NCBI GenBank assembly: GCA_002331565.1
Contig: DCZC01000154.1
Location: forward strand, 1 to 13,881
DNA: 13,881 nucleotides
DNA from: Gemmatimonas sp. UBA2094
GTDB taxonomy: Bacteria > Gemmatimonadota > Gemmatimonadetes > Gemmatimonadales > Gemmatimonadaceae
Direction: 5' to 3'
In this document: one piece after another, positions 7,856 to 13,881 of the stretch
How the letters are laid out: each line of letters starts with the position of its first letter
Numbering within the stretch: position 1 is the first letter of the stretch
Program-made: the position numbers and the translations under genes
The notes under the pieces: model-generated
The model's input: the letters and a program-made list of their open reading frames with translations, nothing else
Database searches by the model: none
Told to the model about the DNA's origin: nothing

Positions 7856-8463
7856 ACATGATGTCCAATTCCCGGTCTCCCGCGGCGCGCGCCGCCGCCA
7901 GCGCGGTACTCACCGATGCGCCCGCCGCGTCGAACACGGTGCGCTTCTGGGTGATCGTCGCGATCACCGTGCTGCTCGACTTCGTCACAAAGGCGCTGGC
8001 CGTCGAGCACCTCGTGCCGCGGCACATGCCCCACGAGATCATCGGCAACGTGGTGCGCTTTACGCTCGCCTACAATCCGGGGGCGGCGTTCGGCATGCAC
8101 CTCGGCCCGGCGTCCCGGTGGATCTTCGCCGGACTCAGCGTCGTCATCGTGGGCGTATTGCTCAGGGCCACCGGCGAGCTCACCCGCACTTCGCGCCTGG
8201 CTGCCTTCGGCGTGCCGGTCATCGTGGGTGGGGCCATCGGCAACCTGCTCGATCGCATCCGACTGCGCGAAGGCGTGGTGGACTTCATCGACATTGGCAT
8301 CGGCACCACCCGTTTCTGGACCTTCAACGTGGCCGATACGGCCGTGACCATCGGCGCCGTCTGCCTCGTCCTGGCGCTCTGGCGGGAAGACCAGGCGCTT
8401 CAGGTGGCCGCCAAGGCTGCCGGAGCATCGGGTGCCGGGGGACAGGGCGGCGGAACCTCGTGA
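7852..8463 (+). CDS. lspA: Signal peptidase II (second, adjacent copy)
   Basis: This 203-residue paralogue also carries the complete signature: LLDFVTK in the first helix, YNPGAAFGMHLGPASRWIF, IGNLLDRIR with D134, VVDFIDIG, and FNVADTAV with D162. It should therefore be active. It differs from the first copy by about 30 extra N-terminal residues (Ser/Ala/Arg-rich, cytoplasmic) and by DF instead of DQ in the first motif. The start may be GTG 7852, which overlaps the first copy's stop, or ATG 7858 or 7861; none has a clear Shine-Dalgarno sequence. Its stop overlaps the rluD GTG as GTGA. A 72-base segment matches the first copy at 59 positions by my count, which indicates an old tandem duplication. 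Confidence 0.93.
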   Translation: MNMMSNSRSPAARAAASAVLTDAPAASNTVRFWVIVAITVLLDFVTKALAVEHLVPRHMPHEIIGNVVRFTLAYNPGAAFGMHLGPASRWIFAGLSVVIVGVLLRATGELTRTSRLAAFGVPVIVGGAIGNLLDRIRLREGVVDFIDIGIGTTRFWTFNVADTAVTIGAVCLVLALWREDQALQVAAKAAGASGAGGQGGGTS

Positions 8464-9476
8464 CCGAGGGCACGACATATCGATTCACCGTCGACGAGGA
8501 GGCCGGTGAGCGCCTGGATCTCCTCGTCGCGCGGCATGGTGGGCTGTCGCGAACACAGGCCGCCACGCTCATCGCCAACGGACACGTGCAGGTGAATGGC
8601 GGAGCGCAGAAAGCCAGCTACCGTGCCGAAACGGGCGATACCGTGCAGGTGGCGGTACCGCCGCCGCCGGGCCGCGAGATCATCCCCGAGCAGATCCCGC
8701 TCGACATCGTGTACGAGGACGAGCACCTGCTGGTGGTGGACAAGGCGGCCGGTATGGTGGTGCATCCCGCGCCGGGCAACTGGAGCGGTACCCTCGTCAA
8801 TGCCCTCATGGGCCGTGGCGAACCGCTGGCCGAAGGGGGCGGGGAAGACCGCGCCGGGCTCGTGCATCGACTCGACAAGGACACCTCCGGATTGCTGGTC
8901 GTCGCGAAGACCGACACGTCGCACCGGATACTCAGCACGGCGCTCGCCGCGCGGCAGGTTACGCGCCGCTACGTCGCCGTGTGCTGGGGGCACCTCGCGT
9001 CGGACACGCTGACGGTCGACAAGCCCATCGCGCGCGATCCCCGAGACCGAACGCGCATGGCCATCGTCCCGACGGGGAAGGCCGCACGGACGGATTTCGT
9101 GCGACTGGCCCGCTTCGACAGCGTGGATCTGCTGCGCGCGCATCTCCATTCGGGGCGCACACACCAGATCCGGGTGCATCTGTCGAGCGTGGGCCACCCG
9201 GTCATCGGTGACGATACGTACGGCGGGGGAGGAGGGCGCAAGCTCGCCGCGCTTCCCCCGCGTCGCCATTTCCTGCACGCGGCCTGGCTCCGCTTCAGGC
9301 ATCCCGTGTCGGGTGAGGTTATCGACCTGCGTTCACCACTCCCTGAGGACCTGCGGCAGTCGCTGGCGGCCCTCAGCGACATGCCCGAGCTCGCCACGCA
9401 TCAGGACCCGCTCGATATCTTCGGCTTCTACCGCACCGAGGAGAACGCCGGCCCCCGAGGGGCTGCCGACGAGTGA
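8460..9476 (+). CDS. rluD: RluA-family 23S rRNA pseudouridine synthase (RluD-like)
   Basis: This 338-residue enzyme isomerises uridine to pseudouridine; RluD acts on 23S rRNA helix 69 (U1911, U1915 and U1917). An N-terminal S4 RNA-binding domain (about residues 15-62, GERLDLLVARHGGLSRTQA) precedes the catalytic domain. LVHRLDKDTSGLLVVAK contains the catalytic aspartate D139. LHSGRTHQIRVHLSSVGHP is the second conserved block. The S4 domain and length favour RluD over RluA or RluC, but exact uridine specificity is inferred. GTG 8460 overlaps the preceding lspA stop, and the frame upstream is only a shadow of lspA. An lspA-rluD arrangement is common in bacteria. Confidence 0.92.
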   Translation: MTEGTTYRFTVDEEAGERLDLLVARHGGLSRTQAATLIANGHVQVNGGAQKASYRAETGDTVQVAVPPPPGREIIPEQIPLDIVYEDEHLLVVDKAAGMVVHPAPGNWSGTLVNALMGRGEPLAEGGGEDRAGLVHRLDKDTSGLLVVAKTDTSHRILSTALAARQVTRRYVAVCWGHLASDTLTVDKPIARDPRDRTRMAIVPTGKAARTDFVRLARFDSVDLLRAHLHSGRTHQIRVHLSSVGHPVIGDDTYGGGGGRKLAALPPRRHFLHAAWLRFRHPVSGEVIDLRSPLPEDLRQSLAALSDMPELATHQDPLDIFGFYRTEENAGPRGAADE

Positions 9477-9712
9477 TGTCCTCGACGCCGCCGAGGACCA
9501 ACGGCCGCCGGAAGGCGCTCGTCCTCGGACCCAACGTGCCGCAGGCGTGGTACGAGATGGGGCGAACGTATGGGTTTGCTGGCCGTCGCGGTAACGCGCA
9601 GCGGGCGTGGAAATCCGGGAGCGAGTCGGACAAGTTCAGTCCATGGGGGAAGCGCTGCGCGGAGATGCTGCTCGTGGTGGAGCACGGAGGCGAGCCGCCG
9701 CGCAACGGCTGA
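9476..9712 (+). CDS. Small TPR-like protein
   Basis: This frame of about 78 residues begins at an ATG overlapping the rluD stop (TGATG). GTG 9473 is an alternative, with GAGGGG at 9457-9462 better spaced for it. The segment PQAWYEMGRTYGFAGRRGNA fits the TPR consensus (W4, G8, Y11, A20), followed by a W at position 24. After it comes FSPWGKRCAEMLLVVEHG, probably a second, partial helix pair. One repeat is few for a stable TPR fold, so it may be a capping fragment, a partner of another protein, or a remnant of a longer TPR gene. No signal peptide is seen. The next gene starts two bases after its stop. Confidence 0.6.
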   Translation: MSSTPPRTNGRRKALVLGPNVPQAWYEMGRTYGFAGRRGNAQRAWKSGSESDKFSPWGKRCAEMLLVVEHGGEPPRNG

Positions 9713-9714
9713 TC

Positions 9715-10695
9715 GTGCGCGGGCGGTCTGGAGTGCGTGCCGCGATTGCGGCGGTCGGGCTCGTCGTGTGCGCCCTCGCCGGCGTGCCCTCGCTGGCCGC
9801 ACAGAACGGCCGTGGAGATCCCGGCGTGCGACTCGATCACGGCCGCTTCACCATCGTGGCCGCGCGTCGCGACGAACGCCTCGCGCGCAGTCTGCTGAGC
9901 GAGGCCCAGCGCAACGATTCGTTTCCGGGGTTGCCGCGACCGCGGGAGCATGTGCTCGTGGCGATCGCCCCCGACGCGGGGCGGTTGCGCGCCTGGGTGG
10001 GCTCCAACGCCCCGGAATGGGGCGCTGCGTTCGCGTTCCCCGATCAGCGTCGGATCGTGATGCAGGGGAGCGCCGCCGGTTCCGAGGCGGGCGACCCGCG
10101 CACGGTCCTGCGTCACGAACTCGCGCACCTCGCGCTGCACGAGGCCATGGGGCCATTGCCGCCCCGCTGGTTCGATGAGGGCTACGCGAGCGTCGCGGCG
10201 GGAGAGTGGTCGCGCGAACAGGCGTTCGAGACCTCCGTGGGCATGGTATGGCGCACGCTGCCCACGCTCGCGCAGCTCGAGGACGGGTTCATCGGGGGCG
10301 GGGTGGAGGCCGGCTGGAGTTACGCGATGGCGCACCGGGTGGTGAGCGAGCTCGAGGCCCTCGGCGGTGAGGCGGGACTCACCAATCTGCTCACCTACTG
10401 GCGGCAGACGGGGTCGTTCGACAAGGCCGTGCGCGCGGCGTACGGGATGACCGGCGAGGCATTCGAGAAGCACTGGCGGTCCCGCACGCGCGCCCGTTAC
10501 GGGGCGCTGTCGTTCGTGGCCAACGTGTCCGTTGCGGTGGGGATGTTCTCGCTCGTCCTCGTACCGCTGTTCGTGATCCGGCGTCGGCGGGACCGTCTCA
10601 AGCTCGAGGCCATGCGCGCCGCCGACGCGCAGCAGGAGGAGGAGGCCCGCCGGAGTGCGCTGCAGGCGATGCTCGACGGCGCGAACCCCGAATGA
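9715..10695 (+). CDS. Exported, membrane-anchored gluzincin metalloprotease (peptidase MA-like)
   Basis: From GTG 9715 the protein is 326 residues. A signal peptide (about residues 1-29: RGRSGVR, a hydrophobic core, then SLAAQ) is followed by a periplasmic domain. HELAH is at 134-138, and WFDEGYA at 152-158 provides E155 as the likely third zinc ligand, the arrangement seen in peptidase MA gluzincins. A helix at about 266-288 is followed by RRRRDR and a charged tail. This predicts a catalytic domain outside the inner membrane with the tail in the cytoplasm. The substrate is unknown. No Shine-Dalgarno sequence precedes GTG 9715, so coupling to the TPR-like ORF two bases upstream is plausible. 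GTG 9733 is an alternative start. It appears to be the last gene of the run. Confidence 0.8.
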   Translation: MRGRSGVRAAIAAVGLVVCALAGVPSLAAQNGRGDPGVRLDHGRFTIVAARRDERLARSLLSEAQRNDSFPGLPRPREHVLVAIAPDAGRLRAWVGSNAPEWGAAFAFPDQRRIVMQGSAAGSEAGDPRTVLRHELAHLALHEAMGPLPPRWFDEGYASVAAGEWSREQAFETSVGMVWRTLPTLAQLEDGFIGGGVEAGWSYAMAHRVVSELEALGGEAGLTNLLTYWRQTGSFDKAVRAAYGMTGEAFEKHWRSRTRARYGALSFVANVSVAVGMFSLVLVPLFVIRRRRDRLKLEAMRAADAQQEEEARRSALQAMLDGANPE

Positions 10696-10709
10696 GGCGG
10701 TGGGGTCCC

Positions 10710-10738
10710 TTGTGATGTCCCGGCTCTGTTCGTATCCT
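10710..10738 (+). promoter_or_regulatory. Promoter for the small membrane protein gene
   Basis: TTGTGA (10710-10715) and TATCCT (10733-10738) are separated by exactly 17 bases, each matching consensus at 4 of 6 positions. The expected start of transcription is at the ATG (10745), so the message would be leaderless. The site lies just after the protease gene and gives the small gene its own transcription. Confidence 0.5.
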
Positions 10739-10744
10739 CCGCGT

Positions 10745-10915
10745 ATGACCACGAACGACACACCCCGCTCGCGCGCGCTTTTGTTCTGGGGCCTCGCGGC
10801 CGCCTCGCTCCTTCTCGGTTACGTCGATCTCGCCCGGGGTGGTGAAACGATTGCACCGGTTCTGCTGGTGCTCGGGTACGTCGTATTGGTCCCGCTGGCC
10901 ATTCTCAAGGGCTGA
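10745..10915 (+). CDS. Small two-helix membrane protein
   Basis: This 56-residue protein has a short polar N-terminus (MTTNDTPRSR) and two predicted membrane helices. The first is about residues 11-28 (ALLFWGLAAASLLLGYVD) and the second about 36-54 (IAPVLLVLGYVVLVPLAIL). They are joined by a loop containing ARGGET. The hairpin topology and lack of catalytic residues give no function. ATG 10745 lies just after a good -10 box, and an intrinsic terminator begins 13 bases after the stop, so this looks like a genuine single-gene unit. No Shine-Dalgarno sequence is present, which is consistent with leaderless initiation. Confidence 0.7.
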   Translation: MTTNDTPRSRALLFWGLAAASLLLGYVDLARGGETIAPVLLVLGYVVLVPLAILKG

Positions 10916-10928
10916 GTCGGCGCCGCGG

Positions 10929-10951
10929 CCCGCCCGGTCGAGGGCGGGTTT
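10929..10951 (+). terminator. Intrinsic terminator after the small membrane protein gene
   Basis: CCCGCCC (10929-10935) pairs perfectly with GGGCGGG (10942-10948) around a six-base loop, followed by TTT. The stem is strong but the T tract is only three bases, so termination may be partial. Confidence 0.6.
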
Positions 10952-11077
10952 CCGGCAAACGGATGGGACGAGGTCCCGCCGAACGTGACAATCCGGTTAA
11001 GTTCTGCCGCAACCGGGAACCGCGCCCCCCGGCCCCTGTAGTTTTTCTCAGCGGACGGTCGGGATGCGGCGTAACAC

Positions 11078-11151
11078 GGGCGAATAGCTCAGCTGGTTAG
11101 AGCACCTGTCTTACACACAGGGGGTCGGGGGTTCGAATCCCTCTTCGCCCA
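11078..11151 (+). tRNA. tRNA-Val (anticodon UAC)
   Basis: A complete 74-base cloverleaf is visible. The 7-bp acceptor GGGCGAA pairs with TTCGCCC, and the discriminator is A11151. The D-arm is GCTC/GAGC. The anticodon stem CCTGT/ACAGG holds the loop CTTACAC, placing TAC at 11112-11114. The T-arm GGGGG/CCCTC holds the TTCGAAT loop. The 3' CCA is not encoded and must be added after transcription. UAC reads GUA and, when modified at position 34, other valine codons. No convincing promoter was found immediately upstream. Confidence 0.97.
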
Positions 11152-11301
11152 TGACCGCAACCGGTGCCGGCAAACGCTTGCCGAGTGCCGGGCGCGACCG
11201 CATTTTCCCCTGCTTCACCCCCCAGACCCGCGTGGCTTTTCGCACAGCCAACGGGTTGCTCCATCCCCCGGCTTTTTCTCGGGGTCCCACGGCTCAGGTG
11301 C

Positions 11302-11306
11302 GGAGG
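11302..11306 (+). promoter_or_regulatory. Strong Shine-Dalgarno sequence that fixes a TTG start
   Basis: GGAGG lies 8 bases before the TTG at 11315. It is one of the two clearest ribosome-binding sites in the window and supports the TTG over the in-frame ATG at 11354, which would remove half of the signal peptide. Confidence 0.8.
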
Positions 11307-11314
11307 TTACGACA

Positions 11315-13018
11315 TTGAAGTCACGGCATTTCCAGGCAATCGCAGGGATCGGCATGGCCCTCGGTGGCACCTTCGTGCCCTCGGTGGCTTCGGCCCAGTA
11401 CAACCGGGTCCCCGATCCGAACGCGAAGCGCGTCATGGTCGCGGTGTTCCGCAGCGGCGACAAGGGCCTGGGGGTGCAGGCCGCCGATGCGGTGCGCGGG
11501 CGCATGGGCAGCGAGTTCCCGTTCAAGCAGGTCTACGTCCTGCCCAAGCAGGATATCACGGCGACCCTCGAAGCGTCGGGCTTCCCGGTCACGGAAGCGC
11601 TCGAGCCGCACGATCAGAAGGCGCTCGCCACACTGCTGCGCGCCGACGAGTACGTGACGGGTACGGCCACCAAGACGGCCACCGGGGTGAAGGTCGAGGC
11701 CAACCTCGTGCTCGCCCGCGACAACGCGCTGGTGCAGCCGCTTGGCACTTACGAAGTGAAGAGCGTCGGTGAAGCGTCGAGCCTCATCGCCAAGGAACTC
11801 AAGGAAGCGCGCAAGCAGCTCGAATTCGAGCAGAAGTGCATCAACGCGGCGCGCTCGCAGCAGTACGACGCGGCCATCACGGCGGCCAAGGACGGCATCA
11901 CGGCCTACCCGAAGTCCACCCTGGCGCGCATCTGCTGGGCCAACGTGCTCGTCACGCAGAAGGCACCGGCCGCCGAGCAGCTCAAGCTGTCGAAGGAAAT
12001 CGTCGACATCGATCCGAAGAGCCGTCCTGGCCTCGCGATCCTTGCGCAGAGCTACCGCGACACCAATCAGGGTGACTCGGCCGTCGTGACGCTCACGCGC
12101 CTGCTGGCCACCGACCCGAAGAACCCGCGTCTGCAGAAGGACGTGGTCGAAGCGATCGCTGTGCTCGCCAACCCGAAGCTGGCCAAGCCCGTGATCGACG
12201 AAGCGGTGCAGGCCAACCCGGGCGACCCGGAACTGCTCAAGCTCCGTTGGCTCATCCTGCTGTCCACCAAGGACTACAAGGAAGCGTTCGCCCAGGGTGA
12301 GGAACTCGTACGGCTCGACACGGCCTTCGCCGACACGACGTACTTCATCCGCACGGCTCGCGCGTACGCGGCCGACAGCCAGTTCCAGAAGGCGTCGGAG
12401 ACGGCGTCGAAGGGCGTGGCGAAGTTCGCGACCAACGGCTCGCTCATCTACGAGCAGATCGTCAGTCTCCGTGCGGCGGGGCAGAACCAGCAGGCGCTCG
12501 AGGCGCTCGACAAGGCCATTGCGGCCAAGATGCCCGTCGAGAACGCGCAGACGGTCCGCATCACGCTGCTCAAGGACCTTGGCAAGGGCGACGAAGTGAT
12601 TCCGGCCATCAAGGCCGCGATCGCCGCGGGGGACACCACGACGAACCTGCGCGTGCTCGCGCTGCAGTCGGCCAATGAGGCCTACAAGAAGGCCGCCGCC
12701 TCCAAGGCGCCGGAAGACTTCACGGCCGCGGTCGATCTCCTCAAGTACGCCGACACGGTCGTGCCGAACAGCTTGAAGGCGCAGTCGCAGTTCCTCCTCG
12801 GCGCCACCTACGTGGCGTTCGGCCAGGCCAAGCTGCAAGTCGCGCAGACTGGCAAGCAGTGCGCGCCGGCCAAGGAAGCCAAGGATCTGTTCGTCGAAGC
12901 GCAGATCCTGCTGCCGAAGGGCGGTTCGTTCTCGCCCGACGCGATGCGCCAGCTGATGGGCGCCGTGATGCAGCTCGATCCGTACGCCGACCAGCTCATC
13001 AAGGCGATCTGCAAGTAA
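11315..13018 (+). CDS. Exported TPR-repeat protein with a TolB-N/CsgG-like N-terminal domain
   Basis: This 567-residue protein starts at TTG with a strong ribosome-binding site. Residues 1-27 form a signal peptide (KSRHFQ, hydrophobic core, cleavage after ASA). Residues about 38-160 (VMVAVFRSGDKGLGVQAADA, later VYVLPKQDI and ADEYVTGTATKT) read like the alternating strand/helix domain of TolB-N, CsgG or LpoB-type proteins; this is a resemblance by eye. From about 165 to the end there are helical pairs of TPR type, for example QYDAAITAAKDGITAYPKS and QQALEALDKAIAA. Cysteines C175, C207, C516 and C566 (penultimate) could form disulfides outside the cytoplasm. It is probably a periplasmic scaffold or outer-membrane-associated protein; its partner is unknown. 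A strong terminator follows, so it is likely an abundant single-gene message. Confidence 0.82.
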   Translation: MKSRHFQAIAGIGMALGGTFVPSVASAQYNRVPDPNAKRVMVAVFRSGDKGLGVQAADAVRGRMGSEFPFKQVYVLPKQDITATLEASGFPVTEALEPHDQKALATLLRADEYVTGTATKTATGVKVEANLVLARDNALVQPLGTYEVKSVGEASSLIAKELKEARKQLEFEQKCINAARSQQYDAAITAAKDGITAYPKSTLARICWANVLVTQKAPAAEQLKLSKEIVDIDPKSRPGLAILAQSYRDTNQGDSAVVTLTRLLATDPKNPRLQKDVVEAIAVLANPKLAKPVIDEAVQANPGDPELLKLRWLILLSTKDYKEAFAQGEELVRLDTAFADTTYFIRTARAYAADSQFQKASETASKGVAKFATNGSLIYEQIVSLRAAGQNQQALEALDKAIAAKMPVENAQTVRITLLKDLGKGDEVIPAIKAAIAAGDTTTNLRVLALQSANEAYKKAAASKAPEDFTAAVDLLKYADTVVPNSLKAQSQFLLGATYVAFGQAKLQVAQTGKQCAPAKEAKDLFVEAQILLPKGGSFSPDAMRQLMGAVMQLDPYADQLIKAICK

Positions 13019-13034
13019 TAGCGCCGCTGCTGTG

Positions 13035-13077
13035 ACAAGCGGGCCCGCCGTCCACCGACGGCGGGCCCGCTTGTTTT
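13035..13077 (+). terminator. Strong intrinsic terminator after the TPR gene
   Basis: An 18-bp perfect stem (13035-13052 pairing with 13057-13074) closes a four-base loop CACC. It is followed by a T tract (13074-13077), with one further G-T pair possible at the base. It separates the TPR gene from the rsmH promoter. Confidence 0.92.
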
Positions 13078-13185
13078 GCCGGAGCCTGGACGCCGTGGTT
13101 CCGCCATTTCGAGCGGCCCACCACGCTGGTATCACATCCGTGCGCGAGTACGGGTAATGCACATTTTCGCACGCGTCGGCGTCTG

Positions 13186-13215
13186 TTGACGCTGCTGTCT
13201 GCTATTCACTATCAT
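13186..13215 (+). promoter_or_regulatory. Sigma-70-type promoter for rsmH
   Basis: TTGACG (13186-13191) and TATCAT (13210-13215) are each 5 of 6 to consensus with an 18-base spacer. This is the best promoter in the window. Transcription would begin near 13222, which excludes the in-frame ATG at 13214 as a translation start and predicts a 5' leader of about 75 bases before GTG 13298. Confidence 0.65.
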
Positions 13216-13297
13216 GCCCCGTTGCGACGCTCTCGTACGCGCCCACGGGCGCCATCGCCGTTTCCATGACGCGCCTGTTCGTTTGCCCAATTCGCGT

Positions 13298-13881
13298 GTG
13301 AGCCCGGTCCGTACGCTTCCCTCCGGGCGCGTCGGTACGTACCACGTACCCGTGTTGTTGCCCGAAATCGAGGGGCTGCTGGCCGGCGCCTCCACGGTGC
13401 TCGACTGCACCCTTGGCGGTGGGGGCCATTCGGCGGCCTTCCTCGAGCGCGGCATGCGGGTCACCGGTGTGGATCGCGACCCGCGCGCGCTCGCGGCGGC
13501 GCGTGAGCGTCTGGCGGACTACGAGAGGGCGGGGCAGTTCCGCGCCCTGCTCGGCAACTATGCCGACGTGAGTGAGGCGGGGCTCGCCGGCTCCGAACGC
13601 TTCGACGGCATTCTGCTCGATCTCGGCGTGTCTTCGCACCAGTTCGACGATCTCTCGCGCGGCTTCACGTTTCGCGAGGGGGCGCCACTCGACATGCGCA
13701 TGGGCACCGACGCCGATGTCGACGCGGCCGAACTGCTGAACACGATCGACGAGGTCGATCTGTCGGCGTTGCTGCGCGCCTACGCCGACGAGCCGCGCGC
13801 GGCGCGCATGGCCCGCGAGATCGTCCGGCGTCGCGAGCGCCGGCCGTTCGCGACGGCCGACGATCTGGTGGGTGCCATTCG
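13298..13881 (+). CDS. rsmH: 16S rRNA (cytosine-1402-N4)-methyltransferase RsmH (partial, 3' end beyond window)
   Basis: The first 194 codons are present. RsmH (MraW) adds the N4-methyl group to C1402 of 16S rRNA using S-adenosylmethionine. YHVPVLLPEI is the usual N-terminal block. VLDCTLGGGGHSAAFLERG is the SAM-binding motif I, GVDRDPRAL is motif II, and FDGILLDLGVSSHQFDD is the next conserved block, followed by FREGAPLDMRMG. The family is usually about 310 residues, so roughly the last third is missing. GTG 13298 is chosen because ATG 13214 lies inside the promoter; TTG 13283 is also possible, and no Shine-Dalgarno sequence distinguishes them. No mraZ precedes it. rsmH commonly heads division and peptidoglycan genes, which would lie beyond the window. 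Confidence 0.95.
   Translation, partial: MSPVRTLPSGRVGTYHVPVLLPEIEGLLAGASTVLDCTLGGGGHSAAFLERGMRVTGVDRDPRALAAARERLADYERAGQFRALLGNYADVSEAGLAGSERFDGILLDLGVSSHQFDDLSRGFTFREGAPLDMRMGTDADVDAAELLNTIDEVDLSALLRAYADEPRAARMAREIVRRRERRPFATADDLVGAI

Noticed and set aside
9373..10761. Long open frame on the - strand opposite the protease gene
   Set aside because: It overlaps four + strand features with clear motifs and has low-complexity composition typical of GC-driven shadows.
10965..11016. Small hairpins GGGAC/GTCCC and CCGGTT/AACCGG considered as a riboswitch or T-box
   Set aside because: The stems are only 5-6 bp with no conserved riboswitch core or T-box sequence, and the region precedes a tRNA rather than a coding gene.
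11016..11044. GGAACC and TAGTTT upstream of tRNA-Val considered as its promoter
   Set aside because: The -35 does not match sigma-70 and a tRNA would not be expected to use an ECF-type promoter; the evidence is too weak to list.
10952..11176. CCGGCAAACG occurring on both sides of tRNA-Val (10952-10961 and 11167-11176), considered as an attachment-site pair
   Set aside because: There is no integrase or foreign cargo between the copies, only the tRNA. The 10-base match lies in simple GC-rich intergenic DNA and could be chance.
11168..11183. Hairpin CGGCAA/TTGCCG downstream of tRNA-Val as a terminator
   Set aside because: The 6-bp stem has no T tract after it (the first run of Ts is about 20 bases later), so termination cannot be claimed.
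11164..11772. Open + strand frame running from after the tRNA into the TPR gene
   Set aside because: Its second half is a shifted reading of the TPR gene. It lacks a ribosome-binding site, and the competing TTG frame has a signal peptide and GGAGG.
11321..13162. Long open frame on the - strand opposite the TPR gene
   Set aside because: It is arginine/leucine-rich with no domain, runs through a strong + strand terminator, and mirrors a well-supported coding gene.

Overview
This GC-rich window reads as chromosomal housekeeping DNA from a diderm bacterium. The gene set fits Gemmatimonadota: an integral-membrane DUF2723 protein, a eukaryote-like (type 2) IleRS, two adjacent lspA genes, gluzincin and TPR envelope proteins, and many GTG/TTG starts. 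The phylum is an inference from gene content and composition; no rRNA is present to confirm it. All genes lie on the + strand. I see no insertion sequence, phage gene, CRISPR array or toxin-antitoxin pair.

Region 1 (1-1926) holds the last codons of an upstream gene and a 610-residue DUF2723 membrane protein. Region 2 (1938-10695) is a tightly packed run: yggS, a possible 29-codon ORF, a trimeric-type purine nucleoside phosphorylase, ileS, a DksA/TraR-type zinc-finger protein, lspA, a second lspA, rluD, a small TPR-like ORF and a membrane-anchored metalloprotease. From ileS onward, neighbours overlap by 1-4 bases or are 1-2 bases apart, so translational coupling is likely. The run joins translation (IleRS, RluD), lipoprotein maturation (LspA x2), transcription control (DksA-like) and PLP/purine metabolism.

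Region 3 (10696-11314) has a 56-codon two-helix membrane protein with its own promoter and terminator, then tRNA-Val(UAC). The short non-coding pieces at 10952-11077 and 11152-11314 contain only small hairpins that I could not assign. Region 4 (11315-13074) is a single exported TPR protein with a strong Shine-Dalgarno sequence, a TTG start and a very strong intrinsic terminator. Region 5 (13186-13881) is a good sigma-70-type promoter followed by the 5' part of rsmH, cut by the window end and probably the start of a division/cell-wall cluster.

I did not find a new multi-gene defence or mobile system. The strongest observation is that the class I signature of IleRS is rearranged from HxGH to GxHH (G60-I61-H62-H63), a change linked to very high mupirocin resistance in type 2 IleRS enzymes. 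Next are the tandem lspA pair, an Asn-to-Asp change at the base-recognition position of the purine phosphorylase, and promoters placed so that two transcripts could be leaderless.
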